This document shows positions 29,278 through 41,335 of a stretch of DNA of 64,000 nt, piece after piece (position 1 is the stretch's first letter; each line of letters begins with the position of its first letter). The translations under genes were made by a program, and so were the position numbers. This stretch comes from Pseudoxanthomonas sangjuensis (GTDB lineage: Bacteria > Pseudomonadota > Gammaproteobacteria > Xanthomonadales > Xanthomonadaceae): assembly GCF_010211755.1 (NCBI RefSeq), contig NZ_PDWR01000017.1:1-64000 (forward strand), given 5' to 3'. The notes under the pieces are model-generated. The model did no database searches. It saw only the letters and a list, made by a program, of their open reading frames with translations, and was not told the DNA's origin.

Positions 29278-32016
29278 ATGAACGCCAGCCGCCCCTCCGC
29301 AGAGCGCCCCCTCGAATTCGCCGCCGTCGACATCCCGTTGCGCGAGGACGTGCGCAGGCTCGGCGCCTGGGTCGGCGACATGCTGGCCGAACAGGCGTCG
29401 CCGGAGTTCCTCGCCGAAGTCGAGCGCGTGCGCACCACCGCGATCGCCCGGCGCGAGCAGGCGCGGCGGCAGAACGGCGGATCGATGGCGTCGCTGGCCG
29501 GGCTGCTGGCGGGGCTGTCGCCGCGGCACGCCGAACAGCTGATCCGCGCCTTCGGCCCCTACTTCCAGGTCGTGAACCTGGCCGAACGCGTGCACCGCAT
29601 CCGCCGCCGCCGCGACTACCAGCGCCGCGGCGGCGCGCCGCAGCCGGAAGGCGTGCACGAAAGCCTGCTCAAACTGAAGGCGCAGGGCGTCGGCCTGGAC
29701 GAGCTGCGCGCATGGCTGCCGCGCATCGACATCGAGCCGGTGTTCACCGCGCACCCGACCGAGGCGGTGCGGCGCGCGCTGCTGACCAAGGAGCAGCTGA
29801 TGGCGGCGAGCCTGATCAACGGCCTCGACGACCACCTGACCCCGCACGAGAAGGAAGTCGACGCCGCGCGCTTCCGGATGGCGCTGACCACGGCCTGGCA
29901 GACCGCGGACTCGTCGCCGGTGCGGCCGGGCGTGGAGGACGAGCGCGAGCACGTCGGCTTCTACCTGACCGAGGTGCTGTACCGGGTGATGCCGGTGTTC
30001 TACGAAACGCTGGAAGCCGCGTTGCGCGAGGTTTACGGCGAAACGGTCGAACTGCCGCGCCTGTTGCGCTTCGGCACCTGGGTCGGCGGCGACATGGACG
30101 GCAATCCGAACGTCGACGCGGACACGATCCGCGAGACCCTGCTGGCGCAGCGCCGCGCGATCCTGCGCAAGTACCTGAAGGAAATGGACGAACTGGCCAC
30201 GCTGCTGAGCCAGTCGGACACGATCGTCGACGTCGCGCCGGAGGTGCGCCGGCGCATCGACGAATACCGCGCGCTGGTCCCGCAGTCCGCCTCGCTGTCG
30301 CGCCCGCGCCACGCCGACATGCCGTACCGCCTGCTCAACGACCTGATGCGCGCGCGCCTGCGGGGCACGCGCGACGGTGCGGCGCACGGCTACGCGGCGC
30401 CGGACGAATTCGCCGCCGACATCGAACTGATCCTGCGCAGCCTGGAAGCCAATCGCGGCGTGCATGCCGGCTGGTTCTCGGTGCGCCGCCTGCTGTGGCG
30501 CGTGCGCACCTTCGGCTTCCACCTGGCCCGGCTCGACGTGCGCCAGGAGTCGAGCGTGCACGCGCGTGCGGTCGCCACGGCGCTCGGCGACGGCGGCTGG
30601 GAGGACCGCGACGCGGTCGAGCGCGCCGCGCTGCTCGCCGACTACGCTAGCGGCGCGAAGGCCCTCCCGCCCAGCGATGCCGGGGGCAACCCGAAGCTCG
30701 ACGCGGTGTTCGCCGCATTGGCCGAGGCGCGGCGCATCCACGGCGGCGACGCGCTCGGCGCCTACATCATCAGCATGGCGCACAACCGCGCCGACGTGCT
30801 GACCGTGCTGGCGCTGGCGCGGCGCGGCGGCCTGGTCGATGGCGACGGCCACGTGCCGCTCGACATCGCGCCGCTGTTCGAAACCGTCGACGACCTGCGC
30901 CACGGCCCGGACGTGCTGCGCGACCTCGCCGCCGACCCGGTCTACCGCGCGCACCTGGCCGCGCGCGGCGGCGTGCAGATGGTGATGCTGGGCTATTCCG
31001 ACAGCGGCAAGGACGGCGGCATCGCCGCGTCGCGCTGGGGCTTGCAGCGCGGCCAGGTCGAGTTGCTGGAAGCGGCGAACGAGCTGGGCATCAAGCTGAC
31101 CTTCTTCCACGGCCGCGGCGGTTCGATCAGCCGCGGCGGCGGCAAGACCACGCGCGCGGTCGACGCCTCGCCGCGCGGCAGCGTCGACGGGCGCCTGCGC
31201 GTCACCGAACAGGGCGAGGTGATCCACCGCAAGTACGGGATCCGCGCGCTGGCGCTGCGTTCGCTGGAGCAGGCCGCCGGCGCGGTGCTGCTGGCCAGCC
31301 TGCGCCCGCGCCCGCCGGAACCGCGCGAGGCGCGCTGGCGCGAGGCGATGAACAAGGTCGCGATGGAAAGCAGCCGCGTCTACCGCGAGTTCGTCGCCGC
31401 GCCGCGCTTCATGGACTACTTCCGCAGCGCCACGCCCATCGACGTGATCGAGCGCATGACCCTCGGCTCGCGCCCGTCGCGCCGGCTCGGCCAGGACGCC
31501 GCGCTGTCGAACCTGCGCGCGATCCCGTGGGTGTTCGCGTGGAGCCAGGCGCGCGCGGCGATCCCCGGCTGGTACGGCGTCGGCAGCGGCCTGCAGGCGC
31601 TGGCCGATGCCGGCGGCGAGGATGCGCTGCGCGAGATGGCGCGCGACTGGCCGTTCTTCCGCATCTTCCTCGACGACATCGCGATGGTGCTGGCCAAGGG
31701 CGACATGGACATCGCCGCGATGTTCTCGCGCATGGCCGGGCCGCTGCACGACGAATTCTTCCCGCGCATCGAGCGCGAGCACGCGCTGACCCGCGAGTGG
31801 GTGCTGGCGTTGAACGGCAGCGACACCCTGCTGCAGCACGACCAGCGCCTGGAACTGTCGATCCGCCTGCGCAATCCCTACGTCGACCCGATCAGCGTGA
31901 TGCAGGTCGACCTGCTCAAGCGCTGGCGCGATGCCGGCCGCGAGGACGACCAGCTGCTGCGCGCGCTGGTCGCCAGCGTCAACGGCGTGTCGCAGGGCGT
32001 GCAGAACACCGGGTGA
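29278..32016 (+). CDS. ppc: Ppc, phosphoenolpyruvate carboxylase
   Basis: A 912-aa enzyme that carboxylates PEP to oxaloacetate, replenishing the TCA cycle. It has the catalytic histidine in FTAHPTEA (His159), [14 protein letters not shown], the second active-site block [10 protein letters not shown], the mobile loop [13 protein letters not shown] and the invariant C-terminus QNTG. ATG 29278 matches the family N-terminus; earlier in-frame codons are low-complexity. It is divergent from ahcY and ends at a repeat element. Confidence 0.97.
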   Translation: MNASRPSAERPLEFAAVDIPLREDVRRLGAWVGDMLAEQASPEFLAEVERVRTTAIARREQARRQNGGSMASLAGLLAGLSPRHAEQLIRAFGPYFQVVNLAERVHRIRRRRDYQRRGGAPQPEGVHESLLKLKAQGVGLDELRAWLPRIDIEPVFTAHPTEAVRRALLTKEQLMAASLINGLDDHLTPHEKEVDAARFRMALTTAWQTADSSPVRPGVEDEREHVGFYLTEVLYRVMPVFYETLEAALREVYGETVELPRLLRFGTWVGGDMDGNPNVDADTIRETLLAQRRAILRKYLKEMDELATLLSQSDTIVDVAPEVRRRIDEYRALVPQSASLSRPRHADMPYRLLNDLMRARLRGTRDGAAHGYAAPDEFAADIELILRSLEANRGVHAGWFSVRRLLWRVRTFGFHLARLDVRQESSVHARAVATALGDGGWEDRDAVERAALLADYASGAKALPPSDAGGNPKLDAVFAALAEARRIHGGDALGAYIISMAHNRADVLTVLALARRGGLVDGDGHVPLDIAPLFETVDDLRHGPDVLRDLAADPVYRAHLAARGGVQMVMLGYSDSGKDGGIAASRWGLQRGQVELLEAANELGIKLTFFHGRGGSISRGGGKTTRAVDASPRGSVDGRLRVTEQGEVIHRKYGIRALALRSLEQAAGAVLLASLRPRPPEPREARWREAMNKVAMESSRVYREFVAAPRFMDYFRSATPIDVIERMTLGSRPSRRLGQDAALSNLRAIPWVFAWSQARAAIPGWYGVGSGLQALADAGGEDALREMARDWPFFRIFLDDIAMVLAKGDMDIAAMFSRMAGPLHDEFFPRIEREHALTREWVLALNGSDTLLQHDQRLELSIRLRNPYVDPISVMQVDLLKRWRDAGREDDQLLRALVASVNGVSQGVQNTG

Positions 32017-32020
32017 TCTT

Positions 32021-32147
32021 TCCCTTCTCCCGCCGGGAGAAGGTGCCCCGAAGGGGCGGATGAGGGTATGGCGAAGTCAGCGACGTCCGAATCATCGTGG
32101 ACTTCGCCGTACCCTCACCCCAACTCCTCTCCCGGCGGGAGAGGGGC
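32021..32147. repeat. MITE-like inverted-repeat pair related to the DUF559 element ends
   Basis: Two facing arms: CCCTTCTCCCGCCGGGAGAAG ... ATGAGGGTATGGCGAAGTC from 32021, and the reverse complement of AAGCCCCTCTCCCGCC ... GGCGAAGTC ending at 32147. They have the same order of blocks as the DUF559-element ends (AAGCCC, C-tract hairpin, GGGTTGGG-like, GGCGAAGTC) but no gene between them. The pair lies between convergent ppc and the aldo/keto reductase gene, where its hairpins may also stop transcription. Confidence 0.75.
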
Positions 32148-32157
32148 TTGGACCGGA

Positions 32158-32985
32158 TCAGTTCAGCGTCGCAGGATCCGGGCCGATCCGTTGTCCGCGG
32201 TCCAGCCCGGCGATCGCGGCGAGGTCGTCGCCGTCGAGTTCGAAGTCGAAGATTTCGATGTTCTCCTTGATCCGCGACGGCGTCACCGACTTCGGGAACA
32301 CGACCAGCCCCAGCTGCACGTGCCAGCGCAGCACGACCTGCGCCACGCTCTTGCCGTGCTTTCCCGCGATGGCCTGCAGCGTCGCGTCGCCCAGCAGCTC
32401 GCCGCCGCGCGCCAGCGGGCTCCACGACTCGGTGACGATGCCGTGCCGGGCGTGGTATTCGCGCAGTTCCGCCTGCTGGAACAGCGGGTGCAGTTCGATC
32501 TGGTTCGCCACCGGCGCCACACCGGTCTCGCCGACGATGCGCTCGAGGTCGGCGATGCGGAAGTTCGACACGCCAATGGATTTCGCCTTGCCGTCCTTTT
32601 GCGCCTGGATCAGTGCCTTCCAGCTGTCGACGAACCTGCCGTTGGCCGGGCAGGGCCAATGGATCAGGTACAGGTCGACGTAATCGAGTTTCAGCTTCAG
32701 GAGGCTGCTGTCGAGCGCGTGCAGGGCGCTGTCGTAGCCCTGGTCGGCGTTCCACAGCTTGGTGGTGATGAACAGTTCGTCGCGCGGAATGCCCGAGCCG
32801 GCGATCGCCTGGCCGACGCCGGACTCGTTGCGGTAGATCGCGGCGGTGTCGATGTGGCGGTAGCCCAGCCCGAAGGCGGTGGCAACCACTTGCGCGGTTT
32901 CGTCGGCCGGGGTCTGGAACACGCCGAGGCCGAATTGCGGGATCCTGCGGCCGTCGGAAAAGGCCAGGGTGGGAACGTTGGGCAT
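32158..32985 (-). CDS. aldo/keto reductase (2,5-diketo-gluconate reductase-like)
   Basis: A 275-aa NADPH-dependent oxidoreductase of the AKR5 type. It shows GLGVFQTP, the Asp-Tyr part of the catalytic tetrad in YRHIDTAAIYRNE, the Lys in LFITTKLWN, the His in YLIHWPCP, SIGVSNFRIADL, NQIELHPLFQQ and the cofactor segment VVFPKSVTPSRIKEN. It reduces aldehydes or ketones; the physiological substrate is not readable. The ATG at 32985 was taken because the 25 residues before it do not fit the family. Confidence 0.93.
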   Translation of the reverse strand: MPNVPTLAFSDGRRIPQFGLGVFQTPADETAQVVATAFGLGYRHIDTAAIYRNESGVGQAIAGSGIPRDELFITTKLWNADQGYDSALHALDSSLLKLKLDYVDLYLIHWPCPANGRFVDSWKALIQAQKDGKAKSIGVSNFRIADLERIVGETGVAPVANQIELHPLFQQAELREYHARHGIVTESWSPLARGGELLGDATLQAIAGKHGKSVAQVVLRWHVQLGLVVFPKSVTPSRIKENIEIFDFELDGDDLAAIAGLDRGQRIGPDPATLN

Positions 32986-33109
32986 GCGCGGTTCCTGTGT
33001 CGATCCAAGGGGGACCGACAATCTAATCCATGGCCCGTCAACGTGGCGGCGGGCCGCCATGAAATGCAGCGTTCCCGCGTGTCCGGCCCCGTGCAGGAGG
33101 GGGAGGGCT

Positions 33110-33949
33110 TCAAAGCCGGGCGCGCAGCCACGCGCCGAGATCGCGCAGCACTTCGCCGCGTCCCGGTTCGGCCTCGTGGTAGATCTCGTGGTACAGCGCG
33201 GGATACTCGTGCGCGGTCAGGTGCGTGGGCGGCGCCAGTGCGGCGAATTCGCGTGCGCCCGCCGGATCGACCAGCGCGTCGCTGCCGGCGAACTGCAGCA
33301 GCGTCGGCACCGCCAGTCGCGACGCGGCGGCGATCGCCCGTGGGCCGGTCTCGAAGATGTACTGCGCCAGCCGCGCGCTGATGCGGTCGTGGACGGACGG
33401 GTCGCTGCGGTAGGCCGGCCCGACCGCCGGATCGTGCGACAGGCGGCCGGTTTCCAGTTTGTTGGCCACGGCCAGGTCTGGCGCAATGCGCAGCAGCGCG
33501 CGCGCCAGCCAGCGGTCGAAACGGCCGGCGTGGGTGGCCAATGCCGGCGACGAAACGACGAGGCCGCGCGGCCGCAAGCCGAGCATGGCCACCGCGTGCA
33601 GGGCGACCAGGCCGCCGAGGCTGTGGCCGAGCAGGAAGGGCAGGTCGTCGCCTTCGGCGGCATAGGCGGCGAAGGTTTCGAGCAGGTCGTGCGACAACGC
33701 GGCCTCGCGCGCCGGGACCACGCCGCGCCTGCCGTCCGACAGGCCGTGCCCGCGCAGGTCGAAGCCACGCACCGAGATGCCGAGCGCGTTGAGATCGGCG
33801 GCGAGTCGCGCGTAACGCCCGGCGTGTTCGCCGAGGCCGTGCACGACCAGCAATCGCGCGCGCGGTTGCGGCGCCGGCCAGTCGTGCCATTGCAGCCGCG
33901 TGCCGTCGTGCAGCGTGAACCTGGCCTGCGGCGGTCGGGTGTCGTCCAT
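33110..33949 (-). CDS. alpha/beta hydrolase, monoacylglycerol lipase/lysophospholipase-like
   Basis: A 279-aa Hydrolase_4 protein (PldB/MGL-like). HGLGEHAGRYARLAADL supplies the oxyanion-hole HG, FDLRGHGLSDG follows, the nucleophile elbow is GHSLGG, Asp is in FAGSDALVDP and the catalytic His is in YHEIYHEAE. There is no signal peptide, so it is cytoplasmic. It probably cleaves monoglycerides or lysophospholipids. It lies 68 bp downstream of uup on the same strand. Confidence 0.9.
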   Translation of the reverse strand: MDDTRPPQARFTLHDGTRLQWHDWPAPQPRARLLVVHGLGEHAGRYARLAADLNALGISVRGFDLRGHGLSDGRRGVVPAREAALSHDLLETFAAYAAEGDDLPFLLGHSLGGLVALHAVAMLGLRPRGLVVSSPALATHAGRFDRWLARALLRIAPDLAVANKLETGRLSHDPAVGPAYRSDPSVHDRISARLAQYIFETGPRAIAAASRLAVPTLLQFAGSDALVDPAGAREFAALAPPTHLTAHEYPALYHEIYHEAEPGRGEVLRDLGAWLRARL

Positions 33950-34017
33950 CGCGTTCCCTCTCGTCGAACGCCACGAAGCTAGCGCATCGGGGCCGGTCCG
34001 TGCATCCGGGAGGCGGG

Positions 34018-35895
<1,878 letters not shown>

Positions 35896-35931
35896 GCCGC
35901 CATTGTACCGGCGGCGCGCGGCCCGCCGCCG

Positions 35932-36591
35932 TCAGCGATGCGTGCGGTACGGTTCGTCGATGGCGACGAAGGTGGCCTCGGCCCGCGCGTCGCGGCACCA
36001 GTCCTGCATCGCGGGCAGGGCAAGCACCGCATCGCGGTAGGCGCGGGCTTCGCCTTCGGCGGGGATGGCGTAAGTGGCGAAGCGCGACACCACCGGGGCG
36101 AAGAAGGCATCGGCAATGCAGAACCGGCCGAACAGGAACGGGCCATTGCCTCCGAATTCCACGCGCGTGTCGCGCCACAGCGCCTGCACGGCGTCGATGT
36201 CGGCCTGCGCGGGCGACGCGTCCACGTGCGGCAGGCTGGCCTCGACGTTCATCGGCAGGGTGGAGCGCAGCTGGCCGAAGCCGCTGTGCATCTGCGCGAC
36301 CAGCGAGCGGGCGCGCGCCCGCGCCCTTGCGTCCGAGGGCCACAGGCCGGCATCGGGGTGGCGTTCGGCCACGTATTCGCAGATCGCCAGCGAATCCCAC
36401 ACCGCGAAGCCTTCGTCCAGCAGCACCGGCACGCGCAACGCCGGGGTGAGGCCCTGCAACTGCGCGGCGAATTCCGGCGTGTCCAGCCACAGCTTCTTCT
36501 CGGCGAAGGGAATGCCCGCCGCGCGCAGCGCAAGCCACGGCCGCAGCGACCACGAAGAGTAGTTCTTGTTGCCGATGAGGAGGGTGTACAT
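35932..36591 (-). CDS. glutathione S-transferase family protein
   Basis: A 219-aa protein with an N-terminal thioredoxin fold (YTLLIGNKNYSSWSLRPWLAL, VPVLLDEGFAVWDSLAICEY with the glutathione-binding Asp-Ser) and a C-terminal helical domain (FCIADAFFAPVVSRF). It resembles the YfcF-like bacterial group. The start MYTLL was chosen on family similarity; an ATG four codons upstream exists and no clear Shine-Dalgarno favours either. It lies between metK and uup. Confidence 0.9.
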   Translation of the reverse strand: MYTLLIGNKNYSSWSLRPWLALRAAGIPFAEKKLWLDTPEFAAQLQGLTPALRVPVLLDEGFAVWDSLAICEYVAERHPDAGLWPSDARARARARSLVAQMHSGFGQLRSTLPMNVEASLPHVDASPAQADIDAVQALWRDTRVEFGGNGPFLFGRFCIADAFFAPVVSRFATYAIPAEGEARAYRDAVLALPAMQDWCRDARAEATFVAIDEPYRTHR

Positions 36592-36621
36592 GGTGGGGAT
36601 CATAACCAATGGCGCCCGACG

Positions 36622-36646
36622 AAAACGGGCCGCTTGCGCGGCCCGT
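36622..36646 (-). terminator. intrinsic terminator after metK
   Basis: Minus strand: ACGGGCCGC-GCAA-GCGGCCCGT followed by TTTTC, 27 bp past the metK stop. It separates metK from the GST gene. Confidence 0.85.
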
Positions 36647-36672
36647 CCCGGTGTTGCGATGGTGCGTGTCGC

Positions 36673-37884
<1,212 letters not shown>

Positions 37885-37888
37885 CGGC

Positions 37889-37916
37889 TTATATCCCTTT
37901 ATTCGGATGAAAAGAT
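37889..37916 (-). promoter_or_regulatory. metK upstream motif shared with ahcY
   Basis: A 28-bp block 5 bp before the metK start matches 23 of 28 bases of the ahcY promoter block at 29104-29131. A TATCAT at 37923-37928 (minus strand) could be the -10, which would put this block at the transcription start, where a repressor would act. Alternatively its own TATAAG is a -10, making metK nearly leaderless. Confidence 0.6.
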
Positions 37917-38216
37917 GGGCGCGCATGATACACGGCCGCGCGGCGGCGTGCATTGTGCGCCGTTCAGCATGGCAGCGGGGTTAAACGGCGGCTTGCCGCC
38001 GCGTTGCCGCAAAGCCGCGGCGACGCTGTCGCACCGCAGGCCCGGGTCGCCCCACCGGGACGGTCGCCGGGGGCGGCCGGGAAGCCCCGGCGCGATGCGG
38101 GCACTGGAGCTGCGATTCGCCGAACGGCTCCCGTGGCGGTTGCGCGGCCGCTTTCCTCAAGACCCCGTGTCCGCCGACAACCCGGCCAACCGGCTGCGCT
38201 GCCGGATGGCCGCGCG
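37917..38216. other. non-coding gap between metK and the DUF1439 gene
   Basis: GC-rich, with short hairpins (CGGCGGCTTGCCGCCG near 37986). I see no gene. It holds the rest of the metK promoter region and the 3' end of the DUF1439 transcript. Confidence 0.6.
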
Positions 38217-38780
38217 TCACTGCAGCTTGACCACCACCTGCCCGTTGGCGATCTCGGTGCTGCCGACCCGGCGCGAGCCGATGCGGCCGAGCAGGGTGTT
38301 GTCGAACTCGTATATCGGCTCGTCGCGCGAGTAGTCGGCCAGCCAGGCGTTCAGCGCGCCGCGCACGGTCGAGTTCATCGCGCCGCCCAGCGCCGGTACG
38401 TCGACGCTTTCGATCGCCGGCTGGTCGAGGTGGATGCCCAGCGTGCGCGCGTCGAAGCGCACGCCGCTGGACAGGGCGAAGTGGCCATTGGGCTTGCTGC
38501 CGCCGCCGAAGGTGCCGATGCCGAGGTCGAAGTCGACGCGCATGCGATGGCTGTCGGCCGGAATGCTCAGGCGCGGATTCATCAGGCTCAGCGATATCAG
38601 TCCGCCCAGCTTGTCGTAGCGCTTCGGGAAGTTGCCGTTGAGCGACTGCTGGATCTGCATCTGCGACAGGGAGAACTGGTTGCCGAGCAGCGCGGCCATG
38701 GTGTCCAGGCCGGCGCATCCGGCCAGCGCGAACGGGACGATGGCGACGGAAGCGATCAGCAGGCGGCGACGCGGGTTCAT
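38217..38780 (-). CDS. DUF1439 (YceB-like) lipoprotein
   Basis: A 187-aa envelope lipoprotein. The signal is MNPRRRLLIASVAIVPFALAGC with lipobox LAGC (acylated Cys22). The mature part has the YceB-like pattern FSLSQMQIQQSLNGNFPKRYDKLGGLISLSLMNP split into alternating amphipathic strands, as in SMP/lipid-binding-like folds. The function is unknown. Confidence 0.82.
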   Translation of the reverse strand: MNPRRRLLIASVAIVPFALAGCAGLDTMAALLGNQFSLSQMQIQQSLNGNFPKRYDKLGGLISLSLMNPRLSIPADSHRMRVDFDLGIGTFGGGSKPNGHFALSSGVRFDARTLGIHLDQPAIESVDVPALGGAMNSTVRGALNAWLADYSRDEPIYEFDNTLLGRIGSRRVGSTEIANGQVVVKLQ

Positions 38781-38895
38781 CGTTGGCAGCTCCGGGAAAG
38801 GCCGGCCGCCACGATACCCGCATCGGCACGCATCCGCTGCGTCGATGCGCGCGGTCGGCGGTCGGGCGCGGATTCCGGCCTGCTAGCATTCAGGC

Positions 38896-39918
38896 ATGGA
38901 TTCGATCACCCACCTGTTCTACGGCGGCGCGATCGCCGCGGCCATCGCCCCGAAGCAGCACCGCCGCGCCGCGTTGCTGGCCGGTGCCGCGCTCAATACC
39001 TTGCCCGACCTCGACGTGATCCCGCTGGTCCTGTTCGCCGACCCGGTCGCGCAGATGACCAGCCATCGCGCGGCGACGCATTCGTGGTTCGTGCTGCCGT
39101 TCGTCGCCTGGGCATTGTGGGCCTGGTTCAAGCGTCGCGGCGGGCGCGTGGCGCAATCGCCGGTGCGCTGGTGGTGGGCCATCTTCGCCTGCCTGATGTC
39201 GCACCCGCTGATCGACAGCTTCACCATCTACGGTACCCAGCTGTTCTGGCCGCTGCCGGTGCGGCCGCTGATGGGCGGCAGCCTGTTCATCGTCGATCCG
39301 CTGTTCACCCTGCCGTGGTTCGCCGCCTGCGTGGTCGCGTGGTTCGCGCGCGAAAGTTCCGTCGGCCGGCGCGCGCTGCTGGCCGGCGTCGCGCTCGGCA
39401 CCGCCTATCTCGGCTGGTCGCTGGTCGCCAAGGCGCTGGTCGAGCGCGAGGCGCAACGCTCCCTCGTCGCGATGGGACTCGGCGTCGCGCCGCGCTTCTC
39501 GGTGCCGACGCCGATGAACACCCTGCTGTGGCGGGTGGTCGCGATGACCCCGGACGGCTACGTCGAAGGTTTCCGATCGCTCGTCGCCGACCGCGGGCCG
39601 ATGCGCTTCCGGCGCCATGCCAGCGACGCGACCGTGCTGGACGCGGCACGGGCTGTTCCAACCGTGCAACGGCTGACCTGGTTCAACCACGGATTCCAGA
39701 AGGCCGAGCTGCGCGATGGCGAGCTCGTGCTCAGCGATTTGCGCATGGGCAGCGAGCCCGACTACTTCTTCCGCTTCATCGTCGCCGAGCACGGAAACCC
39801 GGGCTGGCGCGCGGTGCCGCCGCGACAGTTGCCGGCATCGCGCGATGCCGGCGCGCTGTTCGATGCGACGTGGCGGCGCATCCGCGTCGAGCCGGCCGCG
39901 GGCGCAGGCGTGCCCTGA
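38896..39918 (+). CDS. YdjM-type membrane-bound metal-dependent hydrolase (DUF457)
   Basis: A 340-aa inner-membrane protein. The N-terminus MDSITHLFYGGAIAAAI, the His/Asp cluster NTLPDLDVIPL, HRAATHSWFVLP and MSHPLIDSFTIYGTQLF are the putative metal-binding motifs of the YdjM/YbcI family, whose best known member YfhO/LexA-regulated YdjM has no defined reaction. There are four to five TM helices in the first 185 residues and a soluble C-terminal domain of about 150. The ATG is directly preceded by a short AT-richer stretch. Confidence 0.85.
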   Translation: MDSITHLFYGGAIAAAIAPKQHRRAALLAGAALNTLPDLDVIPLVLFADPVAQMTSHRAATHSWFVLPFVAWALWAWFKRRGGRVAQSPVRWWWAIFACLMSHPLIDSFTIYGTQLFWPLPVRPLMGGSLFIVDPLFTLPWFAACVVAWFARESSVGRRALLAGVALGTAYLGWSLVAKALVEREAQRSLVAMGLGVAPRFSVPTPMNTLLWRVVAMTPDGYVEGFRSLVADRGPMRFRRHASDATVLDAARAVPTVQRLTWFNHGFQKAELRDGELVLSDLRMGSEPDYFFRFIVAEHGNPGWRAVPPRQLPASRDAGALFDATWRRIRVEPAAGAGVP

Positions 39919-40029
39919 TGCCGTCATCCGCTGGAACAATCCATTTCCGCGGCGCGGGTTTCGCCGGCGCGGCGGCTGGCTAGCATGGCGGCCCGCAGCA
40001 ATTCCGCCACGCAGCCGAGGAACTCCGCC

Positions 40030-40659
40030 ATGACCAATTTCGCCTTCGATACCGCCAAGGTGGGCAACATCGCCCTCGAGGCGATCAAGAACCGCCGCAC
40101 CCAGTACGCGCTGGGCAAGAACCTGCCCCTGAGCAAGGAAGACACCGCCGCGCTGATCAGGGACGCCGTGCGCCAGTCGCCGTCGGCGTTCAACTCGCAG
40201 TCCTCGCGTGTCGTGATCCTGTTCGGCGAGCAGAGCGGGAAGTTCTGGGGCTTCGTCAAGGAGGCGCTGCGCAAGATCGTGCCGGTCGATGCCTTCCCGG
40301 CCAGCGAGCAGCGCATCGACGGCTTCGCCGCCGGCGCCGGCACCGTGCTGTTCTTCGAGGACCAGGACGTGGTCACCGGCCTGCAGGAGCAGTTCGCCCT
40401 GTACGCCGACAACTTCCCGGTCTGGTCGGAACATTCCACCGGCATCGCCCAGTTCGCGGTCTGGACCGTGCTGGCCAACGCCGGCATCGGCGCCAGCCTG
40501 CAGCACTACAATCCGCTGGTCGACGCCGACGTGCGGAAGGAATGGGGCGTGCCGGCCAGCTGGAAGCTGCGCGCGCAGATGCCGTTCGGCTCGAACGAAG
40601 CGCCGATCGGCGAGAAGGCCTTCATCGAAGACGAAGGCCGCTTCAAGGTGTTCGCGTAA
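40030..40659 (+). CDS. nitroreductase-family FMN oxidoreductase (Frm2/YdgI-like)
   Basis: A 209-aa NAD(P)H:FMN oxidoreductase. IKNRRTQYALGKNLPLS and RQSPSAFNSQSSRVVILF form the FMN site; GIAQFAVWTVLANAGIGASLQHYNP is the dimer and flavin-binding helix; the C-terminus is PIGEKAFIEDEGRFKVF. This pattern fits the Frm2/Hbn1 fatty-acid-repression type rather than NfsA/B. The substrate is unknown; a stress-related quinone or nitro-reductase is likely. Confidence 0.9.
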   Translation: MTNFAFDTAKVGNIALEAIKNRRTQYALGKNLPLSKEDTAALIRDAVRQSPSAFNSQSSRVVILFGEQSGKFWGFVKEALRKIVPVDAFPASEQRIDGFAAGAGTVLFFEDQDVVTGLQEQFALYADNFPVWSEHSTGIAQFAVWTVLANAGIGASLQHYNPLVDADVRKEWGVPASWKLRAQMPFGSNEAPIGEKAFIEDEGRFKVFA

Positions 40660-40740
40660 GCGCCCGGCACCGCGGCAACGCCGACAGCGGCCCGGATTCG
40701 CGCGAGCGGGTCCGGGCCGTCTGCTTTCCCGGCACGGCCA

Positions 40741-41169
40741 TCATGGGGTCACCGCCACCCACAGGCCGCGCGCCGGAGCGGACCGTCCCGGCGGATCCGC
40801 CTGCGCCATGCCGCGGGCCGCTTCCAGCACGGCCGGCGAATGCAGTTCGACCGGAAGGCCGGCGATCAGGTCCGAATACCGTTCGGATCCCAACGCGCGC
40901 TCGAATCCGCGGGCCATGTCGCGGTCGGCGCGGAAGCGGAAGCGTTCGTTGTGGGCGACCGTGGTCAGTACCAAACCCACATCCCGCGCGGTCAGGTTGG
41001 TTTCCAGCGCAAGCAACTGCCAGGCGCGGAAACCGCTGATCGGGGCGGGCGCGGCCATTTCGGCGCGAATCGGACGCAAGTTGGTTTCCTGTGCGTCCGC
41101 ATCGGCGACGACGAGGGCGGGAGAGGCCGCCGCGACGAGCAGCGCCAGTGTGAGCGACGAAGTTTTCAT
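40741..41169 (-). CDS. exported protein of unknown function
   Basis: A 142-aa protein with a signal peptide MKTSSLTLALLVAAASPALVVADADA. The mature part is mostly helical: ISGFRAWQLLALETNLTARDVGLVLTT, FRADRDMARGFERALGSERYSDLIAG. No family recognised. It has a conventional start with GGAGG-like sequence (reverse of CCTCC at 41178) about 10 bp upstream. Confidence 0.65.
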   Translation of the reverse strand: MKTSSLTLALLVAAASPALVVADADAQETNLRPIRAEMAAPAPISGFRAWQLLALETNLTARDVGLVLTTVAHNERFRFRADRDMARGFERALGSERYSDLIAGLPVELHSPAVLEAARGMAQADPPGRSAPARGLWVAVTP

Positions 41170-41335
41170 CGACGTTTCCTCCGAGGTTTGCGGGTGGAGG
41201 GTGCTGCCGTCGCGCGTCTTGCGCACGGAGTGCCTCCGCTACCAAGGATCGAAAAAACGCGATGCGCGTTGCATGTGCTCGAAGGCACACCGACGAACGG
41301 CAGGGAAGCGGGGATCCGGGTTCGGGCGCCGGCGT

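Noticed and set aside
37885-38216. SAM riboswitch upstream of metK
   Set aside because: The leader is too short from any plausible promoter and contains none of the SAM-aptamer conserved segments.
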